NCBI GenBank assembly: GCA_937952285.1
Contig: CALFZE010000012.1
Coordinates: 1-53,289, forward strand
DNA: 53,289 nucleotides
Direction of reading: 5' to 3'
Origin: UBA2428 sp002343545
GTDB taxonomy: Bacteria; Bdellovibrionota; UBA2428
The notes beneath the pieces were generated by a model that was not told where the DNA came from, made no database searches, and saw nothing but the letters and a program-made list of their open reading frames with translations. This document shows positions 6,763-15,938 of the stretch, piece after piece. Numbering within the stretch: the first letter of the stretch is position 1; every line of letters begins with the position of its first letter. The position numbers and the translations under genes were made by a program.

Positions 6763-9099
6763 TCAGACGATTTCGATCGGGACGAACACGGCCAGGTTCT
6801 TGGGCAGGATCCGCAGCCCGAGGGCCTTGGCGCGCGCTTGGATGTCCGCGTCTTCGTAACGACTCGTGACGAGAACGCTTTGGGGGGCGATGTCGAGTTC
6901 GGCCACGACGTCGACGCCGCGTCGACTTTGACCGAAGAACTCGTGGTCGATCAGAACTTGAAAGTTCGCGGGAGCCCGCTCCTTAAAGTCGCGCGCGAAG
7001 CCTTCCAGATTCTTGTGGTGAGTTTTCTCCAGCCGGAGCGCGGCCGCTCCGAGCGGCTCGAGTCGCGCGCGCCAAATGCCGTGGATGTGTTCGTCGTCGT
7101 CGACGATGAAAAGGGGATCCCGGCCGCGGAGCACGAGCTTTTCCACCATCCAGCCCGGGTTGCGCTCGATCGGGAGGATGACCTTCACGGTCGTTCCCGG
7201 TCCGTTGGCGTGGCTCTCGAAACGAAGGCGTCCCCCGAAGCGGCGGATCAGGCGCTCGGCGTACGGCAAGCCGAGCCCGTGCCCGCTTTCGGTCGAATGG
7301 CGTTTGCCGTGGGAATGGAAGCGCCCTTCGTTGAATTGTCGGAGAATCTCGGGGGGAATGCCGCGGCCGTTGTCGGTGACGCTCAGTTCGACCTCGTCGC
7401 CCCGAGCTTCGAAGTTCAACTCGACGCCGATGCCGTTTTCCCCGCCGGCCTCCACGGCGTTGCTAACGAGGTTGCTGAGCACCCGTTTCAACTCGTTCGC
7501 GTTGACGCGCACGAAGAGGTGGAAGTTCCGACTGTGGATTGTTCTCTCGATCGAGATGTTCTGGAAGGGACGGTACTGGTAGCGCTTTTCGGACACGAGC
7601 GAGTCGACGAGCGCGCTCAGCAGCACGGGTTCCGTGGGGGCCTCGGGCGCGGGCGCGGGGCTAGCGGGGGCCTTGCTCCCGGCCCCGAGTCGCGTCTTGC
7701 GTTCGCGTAGCAGGTTGTTGGCGATGTCGCGTATGCGGTTGAGCGCGTTGCGCACGACGAGCCGGTTCTCCTCGGGCAACGCGTTGACGTCCCGGAGCGC
7801 GACGTCGAGCGCGGCGAGCGGCGAGCGAATGTCATGGGAAACTTGGCTCGCGAGATTCGCGGTCTCGGTCAAGACCCGCGTTTCGACTTTCAGCCGCTCG
7901 TTGTCGGCGTTGGCCTTCTCTTTTTCCTGCGTCAGGATGCGGATCCGGTAGGCGAGACCGAAGGCGATCAGCAGGGTCTCCATGCCCGATCCGATCTGGA
8001 TGGCGTAGGTCGTCAGGAAAGAATGCGGGACGAAGCCCAGGTTCCGCAGGCTCATCATGACGATGCCGAGCAGGAAGACCACCCAGGCCAGGAAGAAGTA
8101 CCGCGCGGGCATGAAGCCCAGGTGCCAAACGTAGCCCGAGGCCACCAGCGCCATCGTCGCGACGACGGGAGAGCCGATGGCGCCCATCATGGCGGACGCG
8201 CGGTAAGGCAAGAAGATCGAGAGGCCCGCGAACGAGAAAAGCAAGATGGCCGTCACCCGGAAGAGACGGTCGAAGCGGGGCGCGAAGTTCCGGAGATTCA
8301 GGTAGTGGCCGCTGAACGTGAGGATGAAACCCAAGAAGAGCGGAATGCTCACGGGAACCGCGTAACGGGTCAGCGGCTCGTAGAAGCGCCAGAAGTAAAA
8401 GTTTCCGAAGCCATCGGCGGCCGCCTGAAAAACGGAATAGAAGAAAACGTAGAGAACGTACTTCAGGTACAGGGTGTCCTTCAGCGAGAAAAACAAGAAG
8501 AGGTTGAAGAGCACCATGGACAGGATGAGTCCGTAGTAGAGGCCCGCTCCGAAGTTGAGGGGCTCGAGAAAGCGGATCGATTCGTTCCCGTCCTTCGGAA
8601 GGATGGGAGCCTGCAAGGAGCCTTGCGACCCGAGCACGAGCCAGAAGGTCTTCGTCTCGCCCGACGAGAAAGAGTACGCAAAATGGGGCACGACGCCGTT
8701 TTGGCCGGGATCGGAGGCCGCCCGGGACCGATCGACGTCGCCGAGCTTGGCGAGCGCGCGCGGTTCGCCCGTCGAGCTCGCCTCGTAGACCTCGATATGG
8801 TCGAGGACCGGATAGCGGATGAAAAAATTGATCGCCTGCGGAGCGGCCAAATCCGTGGCCGCCGTGCAGTCCATCCGTACGACGAGTTTCTTCTTCGTGA
8901 AGCCGAAGGACTTGGCGGCCAGGACGCCGAGTTCGATCGGCTCGAGGGCCAGCTTCGTGAAATCAGAAACATCTTCGCTCAAAGCGAAGCCGGCCGCGCA
9001 ATGAAACGGGGCGACCGGCTTCGACGCGGAGGCGTCGTTCGCGAATGAGAAGAGGGCGAGGGCCAAGGCCGACCCGACCCAACGCCGAAGCTTAGACAA
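6763..9099 (-). CDS. 7TM-DISM hybrid histidine kinase with C-terminal receiver domain
   Basis: The 778-residue protein carries a signal peptide (1-25), a periplasmic 7TMR-DISMED2-type sensor (about 30-185), seven membrane helices (about 185-390) and a short coiled coil. The kinase core follows: phospho-acceptor H422 in SHDIRSPLA, N-box around N547, G1 DNGRG at 576-580 and G2 GHGLGL at 606-611. The C-terminus (about 660-778) is a receiver domain with an acidic cluster VDDDE, candidate acceptor D718 and K767. 7TM-DISM sensors usually detect carbohydrates or other small ligands, but the ligand here is unknown. The gene start overlaps the end of the upstream hydrolase gene by 8 bp, so the two are translationally coupled. 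The 164 bases to hemN hold nothing recognised. Confidence 0.88.
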   Translation of the reverse strand: MSKLRRWVGSALALALFSFANDASASKPVAPFHCAAGFALSEDVSDFTKLALEPIELGVLAAKSFGFTKKKLVVRMDCTAATDLAAPQAINFFIRYPVLDHIEVYEASSTGEPRALAKLGDVDRSRAASDPGQNGVVPHFAYSFSSGETKTFWLVLGSQGSLQAPILPKDGNESIRFLEPLNFGAGLYYGLILSMVLFNLFLFFSLKDTLYLKYVLYVFFYSVFQAAADGFGNFYFWRFYEPLTRYAVPVSIPLFLGFILTFSGHYLNLRNFAPRFDRLFRVTAILLFSFAGLSIFLPYRASAMMGAIGSPVVATMALVASGYVWHLGFMPARYFFLAWVVFLLGIVMMSLRNLGFVPHSFLTTYAIQIGSGMETLLIAFGLAYRIRILTQEKEKANADNERLKVETRVLTETANLASQVSHDIRSPLAALDVALRDVNALPEENRLVVRNALNRIRDIANNLLRERKTRLGAGSKAPASPAPAPEAPTEPVLLSALVDSLVSEKRYQYRPFQNISIERTIHSRNFHLFVRVNANELKRVLSNLVSNAVEAGGENGIGVELNFEARGDEVELSVTDNGRGIPPEILRQFNEGRFHSHGKRHSTESGHGLGLPYAERLIRRFGGRLRFESHANGPGTTVKVILPIERNPGWMVEKLVLRGRDPLFIVDDDEHIHGIWRARLEPLGAAALRLEKTHHKNLEGFARDFKERAPANFQVLIDHEFFGQSRRGVDVVAELDIAPQSVLVTSRYEDADIQARAKALGLRILPKNLAVFVPIEIV

Positions 9100-9916
9100 A
9101 GAAGTATCCTTTCAGCTCGTCGAGGATGCGATGGTTGGTCCAGTGATTGAGATGGGGAAAGGTCTCGATCCGGAAGTCGGAGAAATATTCGTCGAGGCCT
9201 TGGATGTTCTCGGTCGTGAGCGCGTGGTCGAGCTCGCCCCATAGGATCCGCGTCGGGGCCGTAATCGGCCCGATCGGCGCCGACGCGAGGGGACCGAGCA
9301 GATCGTAAACCCGGGCCATGCGCTCGAGCCGGCCGACTTGGGCCCAAGTCGAGAGATAACGGGCTTGGGTCTCGGCGGTAACGCCCGAGACCTCATCGAA
9401 GAGGCTAAAGCGGAGTCGCTTGAAGTCGCTGCTTCGTTCCTTGGCCGCAAAGTACTCGGACTGGAGGTAGGCGATGTAGCGACTACGGCTCCGTTGTTCT
9501 TCGCTGCTTTCCATCAGCGCCAAGAGTCGTTTGGGGTGGGGCGCGTTCAGGAGGATGAGTTGATCGACGTGGGCGCGTTGCAGGCCCAGCGTCGCTTGCG
9601 CGAGAATCCCGCCCCAGTCGTGACCGACGAGGATGACGCGGCCGTCGCCGCCTTCGCGGGCTTTCGTGATCATCGAGACGATCGTCGAAATCATGCGTTC
9701 GAGAAGTCCGGCGGCATCTTTCGTCTCGTCGAGGGCAGATTCGCCGAAGCCCGGCAGGTCGACGGCGATTCCGCGGTAACGCTCCCCCAAGGCGGCGAGG
9801 TGCGCCGTCCAGGCTTCCTTGGATTCCGGAAACCCGTGCAGGAAGAGCACCGTGGGACGGCCGGCCGCGCCGACCTCCAGGTAGCTCGCTTCTTTAGTTT
9901 GCGACTTTGAAAGCAT
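9092..9916 (-). CDS. Alpha/beta-fold hydrolase, epoxide hydrolase/haloalkane dehalogenase-like
   Basis: A 274-residue cytoplasmic alpha/beta hydrolase. The oxyanion region reads LFLHGFPESKEAW (25-37). The nucleophile elbow is GHDWGG with Asp at 100 instead of Ser, the arrangement of epoxide hydrolases and haloalkane dehalogenases. The catalytic His is H255 or H258 in PHLNHW, with a candidate acid in GELDHAL. Substrate cannot be told. It overlaps the upstream flavoprotein gene by 23 bp and the downstream kinase gene by 8 bp, so the three probably form one transcript. A role near lipid or aromatic metabolism would fit the flavoprotein and thioesterase next to it but is inference. Confidence 0.85.
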   Translation of the reverse strand: MLSKSQTKEASYLEVGAAGRPTVLFLHGFPESKEAWTAHLAALGERYRGIAVDLPGFGESALDETKDAAGLLERMISTIVSMITKAREGGDGRVILVGHDWGGILAQATLGLQRAHVDQLILLNAPHPKRLLALMESSEEQRSRSRYIAYLQSEYFAAKERSSDFKRLRFSLFDEVSGVTAETQARYLSTWAQVGRLERMARVYDLLGPLASAPIGPITAPTRILWGELDHALTTENIQGLDEYFSDFRIETFPHLNHWTNHRILDELKGYFFV

Positions 9917-11273
9917 AGCTTGCCTTGTCTTGCGCGCCGCCCGCGCTCGTCTCGAGACGCGGCGTCATCCGTCGCGTTGGAACCCATCGGTCGGCGAACG
10001 CCCGCAGCATCACGCCCAAGCCGAGAAGCGCGGACGGACTCTCGAGGCGATGGAAGATTCGAAGAAAAAGAAGGTAGTACGCCCGGTGCCCTTCGACGAC
10101 GGCCTGGCGCCAGAGAAAGTCGAGGTAGGCGTGACTCCACTTTCGCTTGCGGGGAGTGGCCCGGCGCTCGGGTGAAGGCGCCCAGCGTCGTTCGATGCGT
10201 TGGATGAGGGAGCGGTTTTCGTCGATGAATGCGTAGGCCGCGCGCAAGTAGGCGGCTTTGCGCTGGCCTTCGGTCTTCGGCATGGCGAGCGCCCGGGCGA
10301 GTTGATTGGCGCAGAGAAACGCGAAGGTCATGCCCAAGCCGAAGTAAGGATTGAAACGCGCCAAGGCATCGCCGGCCGGAAAGTAATTATCGGAACTCCG
10401 GGCGAGAATCTCCTCTCGGCCGTAAACCGAGTTTTTGCCGACGTGCTTGAGCTGCTCGATCGGGGAGACGATCTCGCCCCGTTGGAGCAGGCCCAGGACC
10501 TGCGGGTTGCCCATGGCCGACGCGAACTCGACGAGCGCCTCGAGGTTGCGCTCGGGCGCCTGGTCGAAGGGGCGGGCGAAGGTCATTTGGATCAAGTCGC
10601 CTTCGGTCGTGCAAATGCAAGAGCGCGTATTGAGGGGAGTGCTTTCGTGAACGAGACACTTCCAGTCGGGCCGGGTCTCCGACGACGGTCGTAACCAGAA
10701 CGACGTATAGGACATGTGGGAATCGAAGACCGAAGGTTTGAGGTCGGGGAAGACGCGATTCGCGTCGGGGCCCTGGGCCGTGCAGTCGATCACGAGGGCG
10801 TCTTCGAAGATCCTCTCGCCGGCGATGACGATAAGCGAAGGCATCGTCCCGGTCCGCGACGATGCCTTCCGGGCGAAGCGCGCCGTTTTTCCGTAGTGCA
10901 GGTGAACGTTCGCGCGTTTCGAGAGGGCGCCGAGCAGGAGCTCTTTCAGTCGCCGGTTCGTGATCGCGAGAGTACGGTTTTGGGAGGCGAAGCGCGGGCC
11001 CCTGCCGTAAGGCGTGATCCACTCGAAATCCGCGCAAGCATCGATGGACTCCGCGCGAACTTGCGCGAGTTCCGCCGGGCTGTCGGCGAGGATTTCGAGC
11101 AGCTGAAGATAGCCCTGCCCGAGCAGAAGGTGCGTGTGGTTACGGTTCCGGGCGACTCGATCGGGCATCGAACGCTCGATGAGATGAACGGCTCCGTGGG
11201 TCCTCGAGAGTCTTAAGGCCGTCGCGAGCCCCGAAAGACCCGCGCCGACGATGACGACGTCTTTACGATCCAA
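9894..11273 (-). CDS. FAD-dependent oxidoreductase/monooxygenase
   Basis: A 459-residue flavoprotein. The N-terminus DVVIVGAGLSGLATALRL (residues 5-22) is a textbook dinucleotide-binding fold, followed by an ER-containing strand end (HLIERS). A second FAD-contact region, YFPAGDALARFNPYFG, lies about residues 290-310 and matches the GD motif of aromatic hydroxylases and geranylgeranyl reductase-like enzymes. There is no signal peptide. The protein resembles the 2-polyprenyl-6-methoxyphenol hydroxylase/halogenase superfamily, but its substrate is unknown. Its 3' end overlaps the hydrolase gene by 23 bp, and its start lies 13 bp after the thioesterase gene, so these genes look like one operon. 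Confidence 0.82.
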   Translation of the reverse strand: MDRKDVVIVGAGLSGLATALRLSRTHGAVHLIERSMPDRVARNRNHTHLLLGQGYLQLLEILADSPAELAQVRAESIDACADFEWITPYGRGPRFASQNRTLAITNRRLKELLLGALSKRANVHLHYGKTARFARKASSRTGTMPSLIVIAGERIFEDALVIDCTAQGPDANRVFPDLKPSVFDSHMSYTSFWLRPSSETRPDWKCLVHESTPLNTRSCICTTEGDLIQMTFARPFDQAPERNLEALVEFASAMGNPQVLGLLQRGEIVSPIEQLKHVGKNSVYGREEILARSSDNYFPAGDALARFNPYFGLGMTFAFLCANQLARALAMPKTEGQRKAAYLRAAYAFIDENRSLIQRIERRWAPSPERRATPRKRKWSHAYLDFLWRQAVVEGHRAYYLLFLRIFHRLESPSALLGLGVMLRAFADRWVPTRRMTPRLETSAGGAQDKASYAFKVAN

Positions 11274-11286
11274 GGAAAGGCTCCCT

Positions 11287-11715
11287 TCACACGGAGGACT
11301 TCAGAAAGTACGGCTTGAGCCACTCGGGACATTCGCAGGCCCGCTGGGTCTTCAGATCCACGAAGAGGCTTTGCACGATCCCTTTCGCGTAGAGGGCCGA
11401 GTCGTCGGGGCTGCGAATCTCGAAGGGAATGCTGATCTTCTTGCCGCTGATCTCGGTGTAGGACTTCACGCGGACTTGGTGAACGCCCATGATCGGGCTC
11501 AGGAAGTCGGTCTCCGCGCGCACGAGAAAAAATCCGATCTGCTTTTCCACGAGCAGCCGGGGGGTCAGCCCGAGCGCTTCCGCGGCGAACTTGAAGCGCG
11601 AGCTCGTGACGTAATCCAGGAAATGCTTGGAGTTCACGTGCCCGTAGGCGTCGATGTCGGCGAAGTGAATATCAACGAGGCTATCGTAGAGAATGGCCGT
11701 TTCGGGCGCTTTCAT
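11287..11715 (-). CDS. Hotdog-fold acyl-CoA thioesterase (4HBT-like)
   Basis: About 142 residues from the preferred ATG at 11713-11715 (MKAPETAILYD). In-frame upstream ATGs at 11724 and 11751 would add residues that do not look conserved. The family signature is the N-terminal DIDAYGHVNSKHFLDYV block, where the Asp and the GHVN turn form the 4-hydroxybenzoyl-CoA thioesterase active site. Length is typical. These enzymes hydrolyse acyl-CoA or acyl-ACP thioesters in the cytoplasm. It sits between an SDR gene upstream and a flavoprotein downstream, all on the minus strand, which suggests a small fatty-acyl or aromatic pathway without naming one. Confidence 0.82.
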   Translation of the reverse strand: MKAPETAILYDSLVDIHFADIDAYGHVNSKHFLDYVTSSRFKFAAEALGLTPRLLVEKQIGFFLVRAETDFLSPIMGVHQVRVKSYTEISGKKISIPFEIRSPDDSALYAKGIVQSLFVDLKTQRACECPEWLKPYFLKSSV

Positions 11716-11722
11716 GGGCGCC

Positions 11723-11751
11723 ATAATGGCGATTTGCGAGACTCGAGTCAA
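11723..11751 (-). promoter_or_regulatory. Candidate promoter of the thioesterase operon
   Basis: On the minus strand TTGACT (11746-11751) and CATTAT (11723-11728) are 17 bases apart. The predicted transcription start, about 7 bases after the -10 box, coincides with the ATG at 11715, which would make the mRNA leaderless and supports the shorter start. The -10 box is only a 4/6 match. Confidence 0.35.
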
Positions 11752-11791
11752 CGCATTGCGTTATAAGTGTTATCAAGTATTTAGGTGGTGT

Positions 11792-13384
11792 CTACCAACT
11801 CGTCGGGGCGTAATCTTTGAAGAAGTTGCCCCACGAATGCTGCTGCGTGAGCGCGCCCACGAAGAAGGGGTCGCAGACGCGCGCGGCGCCGTCGACGATG
11901 TCGAGGGGCGGCTGGAAGTCGTGGGATTCCTGTTTGGCGGCCGAGATCGCCGCGGGGTCTTCGTCCGTGACCCAGCCCGTGTCGACGGCGTTCATGTGGA
12001 TGCCGTCCTTGGCGTAGTCCCGCGCCGAGGTGAGCGTCATCATGTTGAGCGCGGCCTTGGCCATGTTCGTGTGCGGATGCTTGTCGGTCTTGGTGTAGCG
12101 GCTGAACTTGCCTTCCATCGCCGAGACGTTCACGACGTGCTTGGCGCGTCCCGGTGTGCGTAGCATCAGTGGCTTCAGCTTGGCGCAAAGGATGAAGGGC
12201 GCGATCGAGTTCACGAGCTGGACTTCGAGGAGCTCGGCCGTGGGCACCTGCGCGAGCGTCATGCGCCAGCTGTTGATGGCGCGCAAGTCGACCTGCTGGA
12301 GATCGGCGTCGAGACGACCCACAGGAAAGTGCTCGGGCACCACGCTCCCTTCGTCGCAGCGGTAGGGGATTTGCGAGAGGGCCGCCGAGGCCTTGATCCC
12401 GAGCGCGGGATCCGCTTCGCCCGCGTGCCATTCCGAAAGCCAGTTCGTGCCGGGCGCGTCCAGCGCGGGTCGGAGGACGGCGCGCTTGCATTGCTCGTGG
12501 GCGCGCAACAGATGACGGGCCTCGGGCGGCAAAGCATCGTGCGGCCGGGCCTCGAGTTCCATGAGGTGCGAATAAAATCCGGGCGGTCGGCGCACCGTTT
12601 GAGCGGCGTTGTTGATGAGGATGTCGAGACGGTCGAGCGTGCGATCGAGGTAGCGCGAAAAAATTTCCACGCTTGGGGAGTGACGCAGGTCGAGTCCGTA
12701 GATCTCCAATCGGTCGCGCCACTCGGCGTAGTCGGGCTCGCGAGCGTAGCGGAGCGCCGAGTCCTGCGGAAAGCGGGTCGTCGCGATCACGCGCGCGCCG
12801 GCGCGCAACATCATGAGCGAGGCTTGGTAGCCGATCTTAAGACGCGCGCCCGTGATGACGGCGACCTGGCCATCGAGGCGCGCCGTTTGGCTGCGTTTGG
12901 CGTAATTGAAGCGCGCGCACGCGAGGCACATCGAGTCGTAGAAGAAGTGAAGCTCGAGGAACTCGGCTTTGCAGACGTAACAGTTGCGGGGATTCGCGAG
13001 GGATCCCACGATCTCGGGCGAGCCGTCGGGCGCGGACCCGGCCGTCTCGGGACCGCCTAGCAGGCGGGTCGGCGGTGGCACGAAAACGGATTGCTGTCGC
13101 GCCACCCGGATCTCGGTCGCGGCGCGAACCGAGCGATCCTCGGCGCGTTTGGCTTCGCTGCGGGCACGTTGCTTGATCTTGTTTCGGCGCTCGATGAGGC
13201 GTTTGTCGGGGTAGACGATGCGGCCGGCGGCCTGCCGAAGGCGAATCTGCTCGGCTTCGGGCAAGGCGGCGAGAAGCAGCGGGTCCTCGACGATGCGCTC
13301 GAGCACACGCGTCGCGTTCCGAAGCTCGTCGAGCTCGGCTTCGGTTTTTGTATAGGGAGGCGCGCTTTCCGACACGGCGGGCAA
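11792..13384 (-). CDS. SDR-family oxidoreductase with N-terminal four-cysteine domain
   Basis: The 530-residue protein has an unusual N-terminal half. Residues 15-95 are charged and helical, and a four-Cys cluster (C135-x2-C138 and C153-x2-C156) probably binds zinc. A Rossmann domain follows with the cofactor loop TGARLKIG (178-185), an NNAA motif at 258-261 and a conserved VNVSAMEG (S421). Where classical SDRs have Tyr-x3-Lys, this protein has Thr439-x3-Lys443 in HTNMAKAALN; Y430 is the only nearby Tyr. It may be an atypical dehydrogenase or a non-catalytic NAD(P)-binding sensor. A 76-bp gap separates it from the downstream thioesterase gene on the same strand. Confidence 0.8.
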   Translation of the reverse strand: MPAVSESAPPYTKTEAELDELRNATRVLERIVEDPLLLAALPEAEQIRLRQAAGRIVYPDKRLIERRNKIKQRARSEAKRAEDRSVRAATEIRVARQQSVFVPPPTRLLGGPETAGSAPDGSPEIVGSLANPRNCYVCKAEFLELHFFYDSMCLACARFNYAKRSQTARLDGQVAVITGARLKIGYQASLMMLRAGARVIATTRFPQDSALRYAREPDYAEWRDRLEIYGLDLRHSPSVEIFSRYLDRTLDRLDILINNAAQTVRRPPGFYSHLMELEARPHDALPPEARHLLRAHEQCKRAVLRPALDAPGTNWLSEWHAGEADPALGIKASAALSQIPYRCDEGSVVPEHFPVGRLDADLQQVDLRAINSWRMTLAQVPTAELLEVQLVNSIAPFILCAKLKPLMLRTPGRAKHVVNVSAMEGKFSRYTKTDKHPHTNMAKAALNMMTLTSARDYAKDGIHMNAVDTGWVTDEDPAAISAAKQESHDFQPPLDIVDGAARVCDPFFVGALTQQHSWGNFFKDYAPTSW

Positions 13385-13441
13385 CCTAGCATGGAGTTCC
13401 GGGCCGCGCGCCCTCTTTTACGCGGCCCCGGAAGGATCCGG

Positions 13442-14851
13442 CTAGAGCAGGCCGCGGCGGTAGGTCGGCGTCCAACGCGGGTGGTAGGGGTTCTCGGCGG
13501 CCTCGCTCGGCGCCGACGAGTTGCCCGCGCGTCCGTAGACCTTTTCGTTGAAGAGCGGCTGAAGGTTTTGGCCGAGGTACGTTTCGAGCGAGCGTTGAAA
13601 GTCGACCGTGAAAACGGGGCGGAAGAGATTCCGCGCGATGAAGTCCTTCAGGAAGGGCTGAAGCCCGCCTTTGGGTTCCGCGAGATGGTGCAGGTGGCCG
13701 ATGAAGCGCGCGCCCGTGGAGTAAGCGCGCGTGTCGGTGTGGCGAACGTAGTCGCCGCGGGCGGCCATGTCGGTGCGCGAAACGCGGGCGGCGTCGGCCA
13801 CGCTCGGATAGTTGTCGTCGCGCCAGCTGTTGAGCGCCTCGTCGAGCCAGCCGGAGTCGCCGTTGGCGGGATAAAAACCGCGTCCGAAGTAGCTGTGCGC
13901 GATCTCGTGGCCGAGCGCCATCGAGCTCGTGATGGTCGCGCCGTTGTACTCCATGCCGCCGCCCGAGCTTTGGGCGTAGACGAGCAGCTGCTCGTGCGGC
14001 CACGCGCCGTAACGCCCTTCGAGTTCGGCCAGGTGCTTGTGCGATCCGTCGAGGAAGCCGCGCAGCGTCCGTTCGGACATCGAGGTCTTGGCGTAGGCCG
14101 TGATCGGAATCGTCTTGCCGCTCGCGGAAAGATAGCTCGAGGTCACCGTGCGGATGGCGGACTTCGGCGTCAGGTGCAGGTAGAGCGCCGACGTCATGAA
14201 GGTGCCCGGCGCGCGAAGCGACCAGCCGTCCGTCCCGCGCGGGGTCAGGGCGGCGTTCGTCAGCAGGACGTGTTCCTCGCGCGCGCCGCTCACGTTGACT
14301 TCGAGTTCCATCGAATACGAATCGTACTCGAAACTCGTAGGGAGATACGGTTCGAGGAAGTTCCGGTCCTGAAGATCCGAGGTCCAGATCCCGAAGTTGA
14401 CCGTGCCGGTGGCGTAACGCTGGTCTTGGCCTTGGTAGGTGTGCACGATCTCGAGCGTGTGCGTTCCGGGTTGGGTCACCTGCGCGACGAGACGAACCTT
14501 GCTTTGCCGGCCGGGCGTCGCGACCTCGGCGATCTCGACGGGGCTCGCGTCGAGCGTGGCCGATCCGATCGCGCCGACGACGTCGAAGATCGGATAACCC
14601 GCCTTGGGCATGCGAAAGACGATCTTCGAGCGGAAGGTCGAACTCTTGCGCTCGATATCGAAGTTCAGTTCGTAGCGAGCGTTCTGAAAATCGACGTACA
14701 CGGCTTGCTGGTTCCCGTGCGCGAAGGACGGCGGGCTCTTCAGTTCGACGTTCGCTTCGCTCCGTCGTCCCGGGCGCGGGAAAACGGGGGCCGCGTGGGC
14801 GGCAAAGGCGAAAGCGGCGCAAAGGCCGAGCGCAAGGCGAGTCGAAGTCAT
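13442..14851 (-). CDS. Secreted M1-like (gluzincin) metallopeptidase
   Basis: The start is the ATG at 14849-14851, preceded by GGGAGGAT at good spacing; the longer upstream frame lacks coding character. That gives 469 residues with a Sec signal peptide (1-21, ending AAHA). The zinc site is HEIAH at 315-319 with a downstream Glu338 in SGWLDEALNSW, the HExxH-18-E pattern of M1 aminopeptidases. GGGMEYNG at 297-304 matches the family's substrate-binding GxMEN-type motif. The N-terminal 150 residues form a beta-sandwich typical of M1 enzymes. It should act in the periplasm or outside the cell; the peptide substrate is unknown. No neighbour suggests a pathway. Confidence 0.82.
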   Translation of the reverse strand: MTSTRLALGLCAAFAFAAHAAPVFPRPGRRSEANVELKSPPSFAHGNQQAVYVDFQNARYELNFDIERKSSTFRSKIVFRMPKAGYPIFDVVGAIGSATLDASPVEIAEVATPGRQSKVRLVAQVTQPGTHTLEIVHTYQGQDQRYATGTVNFGIWTSDLQDRNFLEPYLPTSFEYDSYSMELEVNVSGAREEHVLLTNAALTPRGTDGWSLRAPGTFMTSALYLHLTPKSAIRTVTSSYLSASGKTIPITAYAKTSMSERTLRGFLDGSHKHLAELEGRYGAWPHEQLLVYAQSSGGGMEYNGATITSSMALGHEIAHSYFGRGFYPANGDSGWLDEALNSWRDDNYPSVADAARVSRTDMAARGDYVRHTDTRAYSTGARFIGHLHHLAEPKGGLQPFLKDFIARNLFRPVFTVDFQRSLETYLGQNLQPLFNEKVYGRAGNSSAPSEAAENPYHPRWTPTYRRGLL

Positions 14852-14926
14852 CTGAAGATCCTCCCGAAGGAGAATCCTAGGGGATGCCGTCGCGAAAGCC
14901 AGGGGCCGCGGGGATGTTTTTGCGGC

Positions 14927-14956
14927 AATCCCGCGGGCCTCGTGGCCCGTGGGGTT
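14927..14956. terminator. Strong hairpin just after the stop of the membrane protein gene
   Basis: A 13-pair stem (arms around CGGGCC and GGCCCG, extended by AATCCC/GGGGTT with two G-U pairs) and a 4-base loop begins exactly at the stop codon of the minus-strand gene at 14956. There is no U-tract on either strand, so it is not a canonical intrinsic terminator. It may stabilise the mRNA 3' end. Confidence 0.35.
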
Positions 14957-15735
14957 CAGAGATTCTCGGCGCTGGGGAGAGGTTCCTCGTAGGGAGAGAT
15001 CGCCGATGGCTCGGCGCTCAACGCGGCGAAGCGCTTGTATCCGATCCACACGATGCCTCCGCCGACCACGACGAAGAATCCGAACTTTTTGGCGGTGTCG
15101 GTGTGTCGGTCTATCGTCCGGGATTGCCGCGTCGAGATCGTGCGCGCGATGTTGTCGGGATCGGCGAGGAATCCGAGCTGGTAGACCGTCACGGGAAGCT
15201 CCGTGCCATCGGCGGTCCGAAAGTGCTTCGTGAGAAGATCGCGGTAGACTTGCGTGGCGAAGAGGCGCTTCTCCGTGACCTCGATACCCGCGTCTTGGAG
15301 CATGTTGCAGGCTCCGGCCAGGCAGCTCCAGCTCGGTCGTTCTTTGTGGGTCGCGATGTGGTTCCGAAGAAGTTGGGCGTTTTCCGGGGGCACGTCGAAC
15401 TTGAGGAGCAAGCCTTCCTCGACCAAGTTCGAATTCGTGCGGAAGCCGCCTTTCATGCGCATAAGCTCGCCGTCGTAACGGTGGCCGCCGATGTTCAGGT
15501 AAGCGTGTCCCTGGTCGTTGATGCCCAGGAAGACGGTGTCGTCGGAAACGTCGTTGAAAAGATCTTGGATCCGGATCTTGGCCCGCTTCGACTCGAAGCC
15601 GTTCACTTGCTGCACCGGGACGGGTCGACCGAACACGCCTTGCAGGCTTTCGCGGCAGTCGAGTTCGGGCTTGAGCTCCGTGGCCGAGGCGACGCAGGCG
15701 CCGAGCGCGAGAAGCGCGGAAAACCGCTTTAACAT
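14956..15735 (-). CDS. Exported membrane-anchored protein of unknown function
   Basis: A 259-residue protein with a Sec signal peptide (1-19, ending ASAT) and one hydrophobic segment near the C-terminus (about 216-236, FGFFVVVGGGIVWIGY) followed by a short tail. The bulk therefore sits in the periplasm, tethered to the inner membrane. The central part contains SWSCLAGACNMLQDAGI (about 135-152), reminiscent of the Cys-containing helix start of papain-like folds, with HIATHK and GHAYLNIGGH nearby. A cysteine-peptidase fold is possible but not demonstrable. A TTAA element lies 10 bases before the ATG in CGTTAATC. The next gene upstream is divergent, with about 200 non-coding bases between. Confidence 0.6.
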   Translation of the reverse strand: MLKRFSALLALGACVASATELKPELDCRESLQGVFGRPVPVQQVNGFESKRAKIRIQDLFNDVSDDTVFLGINDQGHAYLNIGGHRYDGELMRMKGGFRTNSNLVEEGLLLKFDVPPENAQLLRNHIATHKERPSWSCLAGACNMLQDAGIEVTEKRLFATQVYRDLLTKHFRTADGTELPVTVYQLGFLADPDNIARTISTRQSRTIDRHTDTAKKFGFFVVVGGGIVWIGYKRFAALSAEPSAISPYEEPLPSAENL

Positions 15736-15938
15736 CCCGTCTAGATTAACGGGGCCCGGCGCCGGCGCATCGTAAGGCTTTTGACGGCTTGTAACCCGCG
15801 CGAATCGTTCCCTCAGAAGCGGCGAATGGCGCGACGACGAGATAAATCCACGAATGGGCGGGATCGATCACGAAGCGTTCCGCGCCCTGGTCTCGGGCTT
15901 GCAGTCTTTCACGTGCGAAAGAACGAAGGAGTACAGGC

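Noticed and set aside
13386..14822. Long 478-residue Arg-rich minus-strand frame over the peptidase gene
   Set aside because: It is an out-of-frame shadow of the peptidase with biased composition caused by high GC; the peptidase frame carries HExxH and a signal peptide.
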